Source of the DNA: Marinagarivorans algicola
GTDB lineage: Bacteria > Pseudomonadota > Gammaproteobacteria > Pseudomonadales > Cellvibrionaceae
Reading direction: 5' to 3'
Assembly (NCBI RefSeq): GCF_001292705.1
Contig: NZ_LGAK01000022.1
Location: 26,486 to 90,485, forward strand
DNA length: 64,000 bases
A program made the position numbers and the translations under genes. The notes below the pieces were generated by a model. That model searched no databases, had not been told where the DNA came from, and worked only from the letters and a program-made list of their open reading frames with translations. Below are positions 9,440 through 18,174 of the stretch, piece by piece (position 1 is the stretch's first letter; each line of letters begins with the position of its first letter).

Positions 9440-9923
9440 ATAAACCCCGTCAATGTCAGAAGGCCCATAAAAGCAGCAAATCAACATATTCATGTGTGAA
9501 GCGATGAATAAGAATATATTTATTCATCAATTTTAAAAAGAGAAAAAATGAATTATTTAACTATTATTTATCAAGCTGTCATATTATTTAAAGTATCGAA
9601 ATAAGCAGAAGCTGGCTAATTGCTTTATGTTACTAAAATGGCGCAGTAAATATTGCAAAGCAGAAAATGATTATGAATGAATATAATTCTAGCCTACAAA
9701 GAAAGATATAGAGCAGTAATCTATTGCTTAAAATCACATAAAATAATGCGCTCTTATAGCAATAAAAATGAATACCATTATGTAGCAGCACTGCGCGACT
9801 GTAGGGCAGTGAGTAAGAGGTGAAGTGTTAAGTGATATGAAGTCAGTGGGAGAGGAGTGTGTGCTGCCCATAGCACAAAAAATGTATTTATGGGGCAATA
9901 AAATACGGAGGCAGTTGATATGC
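9440..9923. other. AT-rich intergenic stretch, nothing recognised
   Basis: It contains the upstream region of the DUF1631-like gene. The only frame of any length here, on the minus strand, has no ribosome-binding site or family resemblance. Confidence 0.5.
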
Positions 9924-9949
9924 AAAAGGCAAGCGCTTGCTTGCCTTTA
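9924..9949 (-). terminator. Terminator-like hairpin after the cpxP-like gene
   Basis: AAAGGCAAG and CTTGCCTTT form a perfect 9-base stem with a 6-base loop, followed on the minus strand by a short T-run (TTTTGC). The plus strand also continues into T-rich sequence. Confidence 0.55.
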
Positions 9950-9970
9950 GACTTTTATTTTTAGTGGCGG

Positions 9971-10447
9971 CTAACGATCTAAACGCTCTAGCCGGCGGGC
10001 TTTATGCTGACTGGCCAGTACTTGCTGTTCTGGGGTCAGTAGTTCGTGGATTTTAGTCATGGTTTGTGCACGCCTTAAAATATGTGACTCGACCGCTTTG
10101 GCGCGTTTTGCGGCAATTGCCTCAACTTGCTCTTGGTAATCAGGTGCGCCGGGATCTAGCGCCATAAGACCATTGCGCTTGCTATGCGACTGAATAATGG
10201 TGCGCTCAATACGATCTTCTTCGTATATCGCTTTTATGGCGGCGACTTGCTGCTCGGTTAAATTGAGCTGTTTGGTCATGCGCTTTAAGTGTTTGTTTGC
10301 CTTTTTAGCTTTGCGATTTTCACATTGGTGAGCTTTATCATGGCTGTCCATGTAAGGCTTTGCGATGGCTTGAGTTGTGAATCCCGCCAGTCCAAAGCTT
10401 AAGGCCGTTGTTGCAAGAAATGCAGCACTCGCTTGTTTCATATTCAT
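9971..10447 (-). CDS. cpxP: CpxP/Spy-family periplasmic protein
   Basis: The protein of about 158 residues has an N-terminal signal peptide (to about AIAKPYMD) and then a basic, all-helical body with the family-type motif LNLTEQQVAAIKAIYEED and a second copy-like LLTPEQQVLASQ, as in LTxxQ repeats of CpxP, Spy and ZraP. Such proteins act in the periplasm as chaperones or as sensors that hold the Cpx kinase inactive. The start is the ATG with AGGA 8 bases upstream. It is divergent from the response regulator and kinase genes, as in enterobacterial cpxP-cpxRA, and a perfect CpxR box lies between them. The symbol is by role and position; sequence similarity to E. coli CpxP is probably low. Confidence 0.75.
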   Translation of the reverse strand: MNMKQASAAFLATTALSFGLAGFTTQAIAKPYMDSHDKAHQCENRKAKKANKHLKRMTKQLNLTEQQVAAIKAIYEEDRIERTIIQSHSKRNGLMALDPGAPDYQEQVEAIAAKRAKAVESHILRRAQTMTKIHELLTPEQQVLASQHKARRLERLDR

Positions 10448-10560
10448 AATAAAAGTCCTATTAAAACTGCTGGGTTGTTTATGGAAGAGCCTGCCAGAGG
10501 GTGTTTGGTTGGCTTGAATGAATTGTAAGGGTATCGACTGCAAATAAGGGTTAAGGCACT

Positions 10561-10575
10561 GTAAAGTTATGTAAA
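10561..10575 (+). promoter_or_regulatory. CpxR box between cpxP-like and cpxR genes
   Basis: GTAAA-gttat-GTAAA matches the published CpxR consensus GTAAA(N5)GTAAA exactly. It lies about 115 bases from the cpxP-like start and 80 bases from the cpxR start, so it could serve either promoter. Confidence 0.75.
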
Positions 10576-10654
10576 GGTGCTCTGGTGTGTTGGGGCGGCA
10601 CAATGTGCGCGCTATGATAGGCCTAAATCGCTATATCAAAATAAAGAGAAGATC

Positions 10655-11359
10655 ATGAATAAACCGATTTTATTAGTTGACGATGATATCGAGTTGTGCG
10701 CTTTGCTGAGCGAATACTTGACCGGGGAGGGGTTTGCGCCTGCAGCGGTACACAGTGGCGAGCAAGCTTTAACATGGTTGGCGCAAGAGGCGCAGTCTGT
10801 CAGTGCGATTGTGTTAGATATTATGATGCCGGGTATGAGTGGCCTAGAATTATTACAAGTACTGCGTCAAGGTAAAGGCATCACTGCACCCATCATTATG
10901 CTCACAGGCCGCGGCGATGATATTGATCGCATTGTGGGGCTTGAAATGGGCGCTGATGATTATATGGGCAAACCCTGTAACCCTCGAGAGCTGGCTGCGC
11001 GCTTACGTGCCATTATACGCCGCAGTGATATTTTGCCAGTCATCAATACGTTGCCCATAAGTTTGCACGGCATTAACCTTGATGTGAGCACATTAACCGC
11101 TACATGTCGTGGTCAGCCGCTTAACTTAACCGGTGCCGAATTTAATGTACTACGTTGCTTTTTGCTCGATGCGGGTAAAGTGCTGAGTAAAGCGAAATTA
11201 ACGCAGCAAGCTTTAAGCCGTGAGTACACGCAATATGATCGCAGCATTGATGTGCATGTAAGTCGTATTCGTCATAAATTAGCGCAGTGTGATGTGTTTG
11301 ATGTCATTCGTGCTGTGCGCGGGCAGGGTTATCAGCTGGTAATGCCAGATGAACAATAA
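10655..11359 (+). CDS. cpxR: OmpR-family response regulator, CpxR-like
   Basis: About 234 residues. The receiver domain has the acidic pair in LLVDDDIELC, the phosphoacceptor D55 in VLDIMMPG, and the conserved K of YMGKP. The C-terminal winged helix ends in the OmpR-type IDVHVSRIRHKL and VRGQGYQL. The start is the ATG behind AGAGAAG; an earlier in-frame ATG would add 26 residues without a domain. The gene precedes a matching kinase by about 65 bases and is divergent from a cpxP-like gene, which supports the CpxR role in envelope stress. Confidence 0.88.
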   Translation: MNKPILLVDDDIELCALLSEYLTGEGFAPAAVHSGEQALTWLAQEAQSVSAIVLDIMMPGMSGLELLQVLRQGKGITAPIIMLTGRGDDIDRIVGLEMGADDYMGKPCNPRELAARLRAIIRRSDILPVINTLPISLHGINLDVSTLTATCRGQPLNLTGAEFNVLRCFLLDAGKVLSKAKLTQQALSREYTQYDRSIDVHVSRIRHKLAQCDVFDVIRAVRGQGYQLVMPDEQ

Positions 11360-11424
11360 AGCCATACGCCGTTCACTCTGCTTATCACGCCGCAATATCT
11401 CCCGCAATGACTCAGGGTTACAGT

Positions 11425-12774
11425 ATGCGTTTTAATCGTATCTTTTGGAAGATATTTACCGCGATCTGGCTAGTCAATGTATTGGTCGTTGTGTGTGTGG
11501 TGTGGGTCATTAGTAGCGGCCATTTACGCGAGCGTATGGCGCATAAACATGCGATTCAGGTAGAGCGTTTAGCCGAGCAACTTATTGCTCGTTATGAGCG
11601 CGGCAGCCCTGTAAAAAACGGGCGCTCAGCGGCACTAAAAAAAATATATCGACGCTACAATATTCCACCCGAAGTCTTAATTACAATTACCAATCTGCAA
11701 GGGTCCACTATTTATAGTGGCCATAAGCGTTTTAATGACTCTGTTACGCACAAAAAGCGCTTATTAACATTAATTATTGAAAGCGAGAAGGGTGAGCGCT
11801 ATCGCGTGCATTACCTACCCATAAAAACTCCGCACTCCATTGGCTTGGCTTTGCGCGATATCTTGAGTGCGCAACTATTATTAATGTTGGTAGCGTCAGC
11901 GTTTTTAAGCGCCTTAATTAGTTGGGGTATCACACAACCGCTCAAGCACTTGCAGTTATTTAGTCGGCGTTACCAGCCCGCAGGCACTAGCCTATCAATA
12001 GACCAAAAGCTTTTACGCCGTGGTGACGAGCTAGGGGATTTGGCCCGCGATATTGCACGTATGACCGCTCAAGTGGATGCCGCTTTTAGCGCCCAAGAAG
12101 ATCTATTGCATGATGTGTCACACGAACTACGGGCGCCGTTGGCGCGCTTGCAGGTTGGGGTTGCACTGGCAGAGCTGGCGGCACCTAATAATGCTGCCAT
12201 TGCCAAAATGCACACTCAATGCGAGCGTATGAATGCTTTGATTCAGCGTATTTTAGAGTATTCACGCTTACAATCTGCCACCCAAGCATCAGCTCAGTGC
12301 GCAGCTTTCGAAGAGCCTAATACAAAAACTATAGCCCCTATAAATTTGCAAACATTGTTAGTGCAGGTAGCCGATGATATAACGTTTGAGTTCAGTGATA
12401 CGGTTGTGAGTGTGTACGGTAATGATCATCCTGCGCATGTACGCGGCGACCCCAATTTACTGCAAAGCGCGCTAGAAAACCTGATGCGCAATGCATGCAA
12501 ACATACGCCACCAAAAACCCCCGTAGAGCTACACTTAACCCACGGTGATAAAACGTGGCAGCTTACCGTGCGCGACTACGGACCCGGTGTTACTGAAGAT
12601 CCCAGTAATTTATTGAAGCCGTTTTACCGTGCTGGCGGGCAAATGCATACAGAAGGCTTTGGGTTGGGTTTAAGTATTGCTGCACGAGCAATTAAAGCGC
12701 TCGGTGGTACGTTAGTGCTGACTAATCATCCTGAGGGCGGGCTAGAGGCAACAATCAACTTGCCCAAAGGTTGA
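11425..12774 (+). CDS. cpxA: Sensor histidine kinase, CpxA-like
   Basis: About 449 residues. Two membrane segments (IFTAIWLVNVLVVVCVVWVI and LLLMLVASAFLSALISW) enclose a periplasmic part of about 120 residues. HAMP follows, then HisKA with H233 in DVSHELRAPLARLQ (the CpxA-type H-box), N-box ENLMRNACKH and G-boxes DYGPGV and GFGLGLSI. The start is the ATG with AGGG about 8 bases upstream; another in-frame ATG lies 18 bases earlier. It is the presumed partner of the response regulator just upstream. Confidence 0.87.
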   Translation: MRFNRIFWKIFTAIWLVNVLVVVCVVWVISSGHLRERMAHKHAIQVERLAEQLIARYERGSPVKNGRSAALKKIYRRYNIPPEVLITITNLQGSTIYSGHKRFNDSVTHKKRLLTLIIESEKGERYRVHYLPIKTPHSIGLALRDILSAQLLLMLVASAFLSALISWGITQPLKHLQLFSRRYQPAGTSLSIDQKLLRRGDELGDLARDIARMTAQVDAAFSAQEDLLHDVSHELRAPLARLQVGVALAELAAPNNAAIAKMHTQCERMNALIQRILEYSRLQSATQASAQCAAFEEPNTKTIAPINLQTLLVQVADDITFEFSDTVVSVYGNDHPAHVRGDPNLLQSALENLMRNACKHTPPKTPVELHLTHGDKTWQLTVRDYGPGVTEDPSNLLKPFYRAGGQMHTEGFGLGLSIAARAIKALGGTLVLTNHPEGGLEATINLPKG

Positions 12775-12815
12775 AGCTAGACTATGAATATCGATAAAAC
12801 TTGAAAGGCAAAATT

Positions 12816-14057
12816 ATGTTACACATTCAATACAGCGCATGGCTGGTTTGCACAGCAGTAGCGCTAACAGGTTTCAGTGCAGTTGCTCAGACGAGTGCAC
12901 CGACTGTGACCGAGGCTGCGACAAGCCAAGTGGTTGCACCCGCAGCGGCCGAGCCACAAAAAGCCAAGGCTCTTCAATTACACAATACACTTCAATCACA
13001 AAAAGAGGCCTTGGGTGCGGTTATTTTTAATGATGTGTCTTTATCTAGCCCCGCAGGGCAATCATGCGCAACTTGCCACAATGCCGCCAGCGCATTTGCT
13101 GACCCCGGTAAAGCCGTGAGCGAAGGTGTGGTTAAGGGCGCTTTTGGCAATCGCAATGTACCCACGCTTAAATACGCGCAATACAGCCCGCCTTTACAAA
13201 AAGAAGAATATGCCGATGAATGGCGCGGTGGGCAGTTTTGGGATGGGCGTGTTGATAGCCTTAAAGAGCAGGCTTTAGGGCCGTTCTTTAACCCCGTAGA
13301 AATGAACAGCACGCCCGCTAAGCTGGCGCAAGCATTGCGCAGTGCCGCTTATGCTCCACTGATATCAGCCGCTTATGGCAAAGCAGTACTCACTGATGAA
13401 GATGCTTTAATTAACGCTGCAGCCGATGCCTTAGAAGCCTTTCAGAAAACACCGGTATTCGCACCTTTCGACTCAAAATACGACTATTACAAAATAGACT
13501 TGGTTAAATTGAGTAAGTTAGAGGAGCGCGGTGAAATGGTCTTTAACTCTGGCGGCATGTGTATTGACTGCCATTTGGGGCGCGTTGGCGAGCGGCAAAT
13601 TTTTACACGCTTTGTGCATCATAATATTTTAGTGCCGCCTAATCCTGAGTTACCTTTTTATCAGCAGCCTGCGACCGTTAACCCAGCCGGTAAAGCTTTT
13701 GTTGATGCTGGTACAGGCAATAACCCTAAGCTGAGCGAAAAAGAAAAACTCATTGCTAAAGGCATGTTTAAAACACCAACACTGCGCAATATTGCCTTAA
13801 CCGCGCCTTATATGCATAACGGTGTATTTAAAACTTTAGAAGAGGTGGTGGAGTACTACACCAAAATGGAAAAATTCTGGCCACCAGAGGTCAACGAAAA
13901 CCCCAGCCGCTTAATGTCGACGTCATTAAGCATTAGCGAACACGATAAAAAAGCACTCGTCGCCTTTATGAAAACCCTAACCGATGGCTACGATGCCCCG
14001 CCAGAGCTCAAAGCCAAATTAAGAGCGCACCAAGAGAGCTTGGGGTATTGGGAGTAG
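12816..14057 (+). CDS. Di-haem cytochrome c peroxidase / MauG-family protein
   Basis: A cleavable signal peptide (to about SAVAQ) precedes a typical two-haem peroxidase. The first site is CATCH (C84-H88), the second CIDCH (C249-H253). FKTPTLRNIALTAPYMHNGVFKTLEEVVEYY is the conserved C-terminal block of the family and contributes the axial Met region. The start is the ATG with AAAGG 8 bases upstream. It lies 41 bases after cpxA and could be cotranscribed with it; a strong terminator follows. Members either reduce periplasmic hydrogen peroxide with cytochrome electrons or carry out protein-based oxidations; which applies here is open. Confidence 0.88.
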   Translation: MLHIQYSAWLVCTAVALTGFSAVAQTSAPTVTEAATSQVVAPAAAEPQKAKALQLHNTLQSQKEALGAVIFNDVSLSSPAGQSCATCHNAASAFADPGKAVSEGVVKGAFGNRNVPTLKYAQYSPPLQKEEYADEWRGGQFWDGRVDSLKEQALGPFFNPVEMNSTPAKLAQALRSAAYAPLISAAYGKAVLTDEDALINAAADALEAFQKTPVFAPFDSKYDYYKIDLVKLSKLEERGEMVFNSGGMCIDCHLGRVGERQIFTRFVHHNILVPPNPELPFYQQPATVNPAGKAFVDAGTGNNPKLSEKEKLIAKGMFKTPTLRNIALTAPYMHNGVFKTLEEVVEYYTKMEKFWPPEVNENPSRLMSTSLSISEHDKKALVAFMKTLTDGYDAPPELKAKLRAHQESLGYWE

Positions 14058-14097
14058 ACCAGCTCGCTATAAGCGACGGCGCCTATTCTTATCAATT

Positions 14098-14127
14098 AAA
14101 AAGCCGCATTATTGATGCGGCTTTTTT
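14098..14127 (+). terminator. Terminator after the di-haem peroxidase gene
   Basis: AAAGCCGCAT / ATGCGGCTTT, a perfect 10-base stem with loop TATTG, runs into a T-run. An A-run before it makes it work for the convergent gene as well. Confidence 0.9.
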
Positions 14128-14170
14128 TATGGCGAACGCTTTATTCTTTAGCGTTTATGCTTGTTAGTCT

Positions 14171-14893
14171 TTAAGCTTTTACGCATACATACACAGAGTT
14201 TGTCGATTCACCACCTTGAAAGGGGTTATAAAAAGAAACGACATGCGACTCTACGCGATCAAATACCGTTTTTAATAAAGCTTCAAAGCTGGCCTCAGGC
14301 AAGTTTTGTGACCACATGGCAAATACGCCTTGTGGTTTGATTTGCTCAGCCATAAGGGCGAGGTTTGCGGTGGTATAAAAACGGGCATTAGCCGCGTTTA
14401 AAAATTCAGTAGGCGAATGGTCGATGTCGAGTAGCACCGCATCAAACTTTTTACCGTTGCTGCTAGGGTCAAAACCTGTGGCGGGGTTTGTGGCAAGGTC
14501 AAAAAAGCTGCCTAGTACATAGCGGTTGCGCTTATCAGCGTTGAGTATTTTACCCAAAGGTACCCGCTCATCTTGATGCCAGCCAATAACAGTCTCTAAG
14601 GCATCCACCACCAGTAGCTCATCAATACGCGCATCTTTTAAGGCGGCAACCGCGGTGTAACCCAAACCCAAACCGCCCACAACCACCTTTAGATTATCAC
14701 CTTTTAGCGCCGCCAGCCCCAAGGTTGATAAGGCTTCTTCTGCTTCAACAAACATACTCGACATTAAAAATTCGTCACCGAGCTTAACCTCATAAATATC
14801 TCGATCACCGAGCGCAGGCATGCGGCGTTTACGTAGCGATATCTCACCTAAGGGCGAAGTTTGGCTGTCAATTTCTTCAAATAGTGGAGGCAT
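14171..14893 (-). CDS. Spermidine-synthase-like methyltransferase-fold protein
   Basis: 240 residues, no signal peptide. The glycine loop VVVGGLGLGYTAVAAL, the acidic strand end LLVVDALETVIGWH and the later DAVLLDIDHSP match the polyamine aminopropyltransferase (SpeE) fold. The protein is short and lacks the full N-terminal beta-domain of true spermidine synthases, so the reaction is uncertain. The start has AGGA about 7 bases upstream. A run of eight G lies just before it on the plus strand. Confidence 0.75.
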   Translation of the reverse strand: MPPLFEEIDSQTSPLGEISLRKRRMPALGDRDIYEVKLGDEFLMSSMFVEAEEALSTLGLAALKGDNLKVVVGGLGLGYTAVAALKDARIDELLVVDALETVIGWHQDERVPLGKILNADKRNRYVLGSFFDLATNPATGFDPSSNGKKFDAVLLDIDHSPTEFLNAANARFYTTANLALMAEQIKPQGVFAMWSQNLPEASFEALLKTVFDRVESHVVSFYNPFQGGESTNSVYVCVKA

Positions 14894-15234
14894 GGTTTTC
14901 CTAGGGGGGGGTCAAAGGGTCATTATTATACTCACTCTAGGTGGCTAGTGTGATTGTCAATGACTTGCTCTGTAGTAGTTGTAATGGCCGCCCTAGCAGA
15001 AGAGTACTAAGCTTTTTACGCAATATGGCGCAAAAACTCCCAGGGGGGGGCTCTCGGTAAGTTGTCGCGCGCAATACCGTGCGCATGTGGCGTGCCCGAT
15101 CAAAGTTAATGGAGCGGTGAATACTGCGGTAGTGCTTTTGTGAATGCCTGCGAGGTAGTCGTTAGGCTATGTGTTAATGGGCAAGACTAAAAAGTACTAT
15201 CGCTGAGTGTCAAAGAGAATGACAATACCGTTGG
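14894..15234. other. Intergenic stretch with two G8 tracts
   Basis: No gene seen. Two similar tracts, CCTAGGGGGGGG near 14898 and CCAGGGGGGGG near 15042, stand out. The first is close upstream of the spermidine-synthase-like gene. Confidence 0.5.
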
Positions 15235-15270
15235 TATAAAAAAACCGAATAGCATTATGCTATTCGGTTT
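15235..15270 (-). terminator. Terminator of the pentahaem cytochrome gene
   Basis: On the minus strand AAACCGAATAGCA / TGCTATTCGGTTT form a perfect 13-base stem with a 3-base loop, followed by a run of about eight T. Confidence 0.92.
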
Positions 15271-15307
15271 ATGAGTGCTTTATAAGTACTTTAGCGACGT
15301 AAGTTAA

Positions 15308-17287
15308 TTATTGGGTGCTAAAAAAACGCTTGTACACCGACCCTAAATTTTTATTGGGGTCGTTAACGGTAAACGTTTGGCTAGCCATCTCAATAATGTG
15401 ATTGCGCTGTAGTATCTCTAACCCTTTCCCTTTTAAAGCGGCATTGGAATTTTGATTTCCGCTATTAAGAATTTGATCATTGCCGTTGTTATGCTGGGCA
15501 TCAAACTCAATCAGCCCACGTAAAAAACGTGGAGGGAACTGGCGAAAGTTAAGCTTAGTGGTAATGGTTAGGGGGTAAGCGTACGGATCTAAGCCTTGTT
15601 CGCGCACTAACGGAATATCATAATCGTAAGTGCGAGGCTCAAGCGGTGGCAACGAGTGTGAATTATCCATTTCATTCGCTAAAAACGGGCTAAAGACTTC
15701 TTCACCATTGCGCTTAAATTCATTGCCAAAAAAGACTAAACCTAAGTTTGCTGGATGATCATGATCGTTACGTAAGTTTTGATCTTTACCATAGCGTAAG
15801 TGCTGGCCATCGGCGGTTTCTACAATGCTATCATCCGTAACTTCAAAGTTGCTAGGGTTTAATCGTACATCTAAGTTAAATAAATCATTCATACTTTGCG
15901 ATGTTTGCTGGATGTAGCTGGCATTGTATTCGATATCGGCAATGGCGCCGTTACCAAAGCCTGTATCGCTGGGGCTTGTTGTATCTTTAGTATAGCCCGA
16001 GTGGTAAACCACTTTGTTATTGGCATCCACCACTAACACTTCGATCCACATTTGCCGCTCTTGTGAAAAGCCCGATGGTACATGGTGCCCGGTGCCGGTA
16101 TTTTCGAGTGTGACTGTTAAGGGCAATACCTTGCTGCTATGTAAAAAAGGTACATCCGCTTTAAGTTCTACTGCGCGTTTTAGTAAATCATCACGACGCT
16201 GCCTTGGGCTACTCGGGAAGCCTTTTTTATCAAAGGTATTGCCGATATCTTGCGCGGCAAAATCTTCGGCGGCTTCACCGATTTTGTTACTGAGAGTATT
16301 ATCGGCTAAAGCAATATCTACACCGGTAAAGTAGTGTGTAATATTATCGCCCGAGGTATCGGGTTTGGCTTTAGGGTCAAACACCCATTTTTCTGTTAGA
16401 AGTTCATACCGATAGGGGTAAGAGGACATATGGCAATCCTGACAGCGCCCTTCAATGCCGTCATTCTTAAAGGCCTCATTGGTGGTTTTGGGGTTGTAGG
16501 TACTGCGCTCCCATTCGGTAAATAAATTTTCTAAGCGCAAAAAGTTCTCATCATCCTCTGTAACCGCAGTAGATAGTGGTGCGGGTGGGTTGGTGCGTAC
16601 ATCATGGCAGCCGCCACAAAACTGGCTATTACTGATGGCGTTGGTTTGGCCGCTAACACCATTGGCGTTGGGGCTTCCTGGATCAAAAGGAAAGCCGTTT
16701 GCACGTGTGTGCCCATCGCCTGGGCCTTGCACAAAATAGTAATCACTGAAAATATCAATATTTAAAGCGGCATTGGCAATGCCTTGTGTAATGCCGACTT
16801 TATTGGATGTAAATCTATTGCTGGTAAACTCAGTATCATTGCTAAAAGTATTATGGCATACGGTACAAGTGACCCCGTCTAAGGCGCCTTTAGTTAACCC
16901 TGCAACAGAGGGTGTTGGGCCGTTGGCGTCAAACGCTTTAAATTCATCCTTAATCACGCCGATAGGGCTATGGCATTTTTGGCAAAATAATGAAGTGTTA
17001 ACCGCAAGGCCCTCTTCCGTTCTCCCGCCATCTTTAGCAAGGGCGCCACCGAGTGTGGTGTTACCTATTTGCTCCAGTGTGCGAAAGGTAGGGCTGACTG
17101 CGCCGTACTTCATGGTGGATGTTTCCCACTGCGCATAAATATCGTCATGGCAGGTTTTGCATTGGGTTTGGCTGCCATGGTCAAAAGCGGTATCAGTGTT
17201 AGCCGGTATTGGTGTTTCCACAATATCAGCTAGTGCGCTATGGCAGCTAAACAGGAGGAGTAGATAAATAACGAATCGGATATGCAT
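15308..17287 (-). CDS. Periplasmic pentahaem c-type cytochrome
   Basis: A signal peptide (MHIRFVIYLLLLFSCHSALA) precedes five CxxCH sites: CKTCH, CQKCH, CTVCH, CGGCH and CQDCH, all in the first half. The last is followed by a mainly beta C-terminal half (LPLTVTLENTGTGHHVPSGF and onward) without haem sites. This resembles cytochrome c554-like multihaem proteins in the N-terminal part. The start is the ATG with AAGGA 8 bases upstream, 11 bases after the stop of the small secreted protein gene, so the two form an operon. Substrate or electron partner is unknown. Confidence 0.87.
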   Translation of the reverse strand: MHIRFVIYLLLLFSCHSALADIVETPIPANTDTAFDHGSQTQCKTCHDDIYAQWETSTMKYGAVSPTFRTLEQIGNTTLGGALAKDGGRTEEGLAVNTSLFCQKCHSPIGVIKDEFKAFDANGPTPSVAGLTKGALDGVTCTVCHNTFSNDTEFTSNRFTSNKVGITQGIANAALNIDIFSDYYFVQGPGDGHTRANGFPFDPGSPNANGVSGQTNAISNSQFCGGCHDVRTNPPAPLSTAVTEDDENFLRLENLFTEWERSTYNPKTTNEAFKNDGIEGRCQDCHMSSYPYRYELLTEKWVFDPKAKPDTSGDNITHYFTGVDIALADNTLSNKIGEAAEDFAAQDIGNTFDKKGFPSSPRQRRDDLLKRAVELKADVPFLHSSKVLPLTVTLENTGTGHHVPSGFSQERQMWIEVLVVDANNKVVYHSGYTKDTTSPSDTGFGNGAIADIEYNASYIQQTSQSMNDLFNLDVRLNPSNFEVTDDSIVETADGQHLRYGKDQNLRNDHDHPANLGLVFFGNEFKRNGEEVFSPFLANEMDNSHSLPPLEPRTYDYDIPLVREQGLDPYAYPLTITTKLNFRQFPPRFLRGLIEFDAQHNNGNDQILNSGNQNSNAALKGKGLEILQRNHIIEMASQTFTVNDPNKNLGSVYKRFFSTQ

Positions 17288-17298
17288 AGCGGCAATCC

Positions 17299-17664
17299 TT
17301 AGTTTTCGTCGTGGTGAATGGTAATGGAAGTCACTAGGCATGTATTGGTCGGAGAGTTAGGGTCAAACTTAAGCGTATAGCTTTCACCTTTTAGCAGCGC
17401 AAGTTGATGACGTTCGTATATATCTTTGTGTTCCTTCGTCCATGCGATAAGGCCGGCCCCTGCATCTATACAGCTTTCTACACTTCGATCGGAGGGGGAT
17501 GAGAAATGTAAGGAAAAGACAGAAAGTTCACCAATTTTAGTCGGGTTTTGTGACCCGACAAGGACTTCACTATGTATTATTGGGTTTTTAGCTGGTTTAG
17601 TATTTGCGTGAGCAATACCTGGAAGTGTTAATACGGTTAAAGCTGCTGCTAATAAAATTTTCAT
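17299..17664 (-). CDS. Small secreted protein of unknown function in the pentahaem cytochrome operon
   Basis: 121 residues with a clear signal peptide (MKILLAAALTVLTLPGIAHA) and AAAGGAT as ribosome-binding site. The mature part is probably beta-rich and has two cysteines (ESCIDAG and TNTCLVT). I do not recognise a family. Its stop is 11 bases before the cytochrome start, so a role as partner or accessory of that cytochrome is likely but inferred only from position. Confidence 0.75.
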   Translation of the reverse strand: MKILLAAALTVLTLPGIAHANTKPAKNPIIHSEVLVGSQNPTKIGELSVFSLHFSSPSDRSVESCIDAGAGLIAWTKEHKDIYERHQLALLKGESYTLKFDPNSPTNTCLVTSITIHHDEN

Positions 17665-17925
17665 ATTTATCCTTTAAAATCCATAAATTAATTTATATTT
17701 GGGTGTCATATTTAACCCGCGCGCAGTTTAGGTGTTGCGCATAACTTATTCAATGGTGAGTGTGTGAATTTTGGCTGGGACTAAGGTCGGAGAGAGGCGC
17801 TGATTATTATTCGGTGTTTGGGTACTTTGAGTATTGGGGCTCAATGGGATGGGCTTGCGGGACGTCAGCGAAGGCTTTCACCAATGATTAACCGCAAAAG
17901 CGCTAATTATTAGGGCGCACAACGC

Positions 17926-17957
17926 AAAAAGCCTGATTCCAAAGAATCAAGCTTTTT
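17926..17957 (-). terminator. Terminator of tRNA-Asn
   Basis: On the minus strand, AAAAAGCTTGATTC / GAATCAGGCTTTTT forms a long stem with loop TTTG and a T-run, just after the tRNA 3' end. Confidence 0.85.
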
Positions 17958-17963
17958 ATAATA

Positions 17964-18039
17964 TGGCTCCGCTTGCTGGACTCGAACCAGCGACCCAATG
18001 ATTAACAGTCATTTGCTCTACCAACTGAGCTAAAGCGGA
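17964..18039 (-). tRNA. tRNA-Asn (anticodon GTT)
   Basis: The 76-base cloverleaf has acceptor stem TCCGCTT / AAGCGGA, D-arm AGCTCAGTTGGTAGAGC, anticodon loop CTGTTAA giving GTT, T-arm with GGTTCGAGTCC and an encoded CCA end. It stands alone, followed by its own terminator. Confidence 0.97.
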
Positions 18040-18174
18040 TTTATGTTCGGTGTTGACCGAAGAGGCGGGCATAGTAGCGCTCGATTTTTAGGGTGTCAAC
18101 ACCTTTTGTAACTTTATGATTTAAAAGAGTTAATTATGTGTTTTGTGGGTGAATTTTGTGCATTTTGTTGGTTT

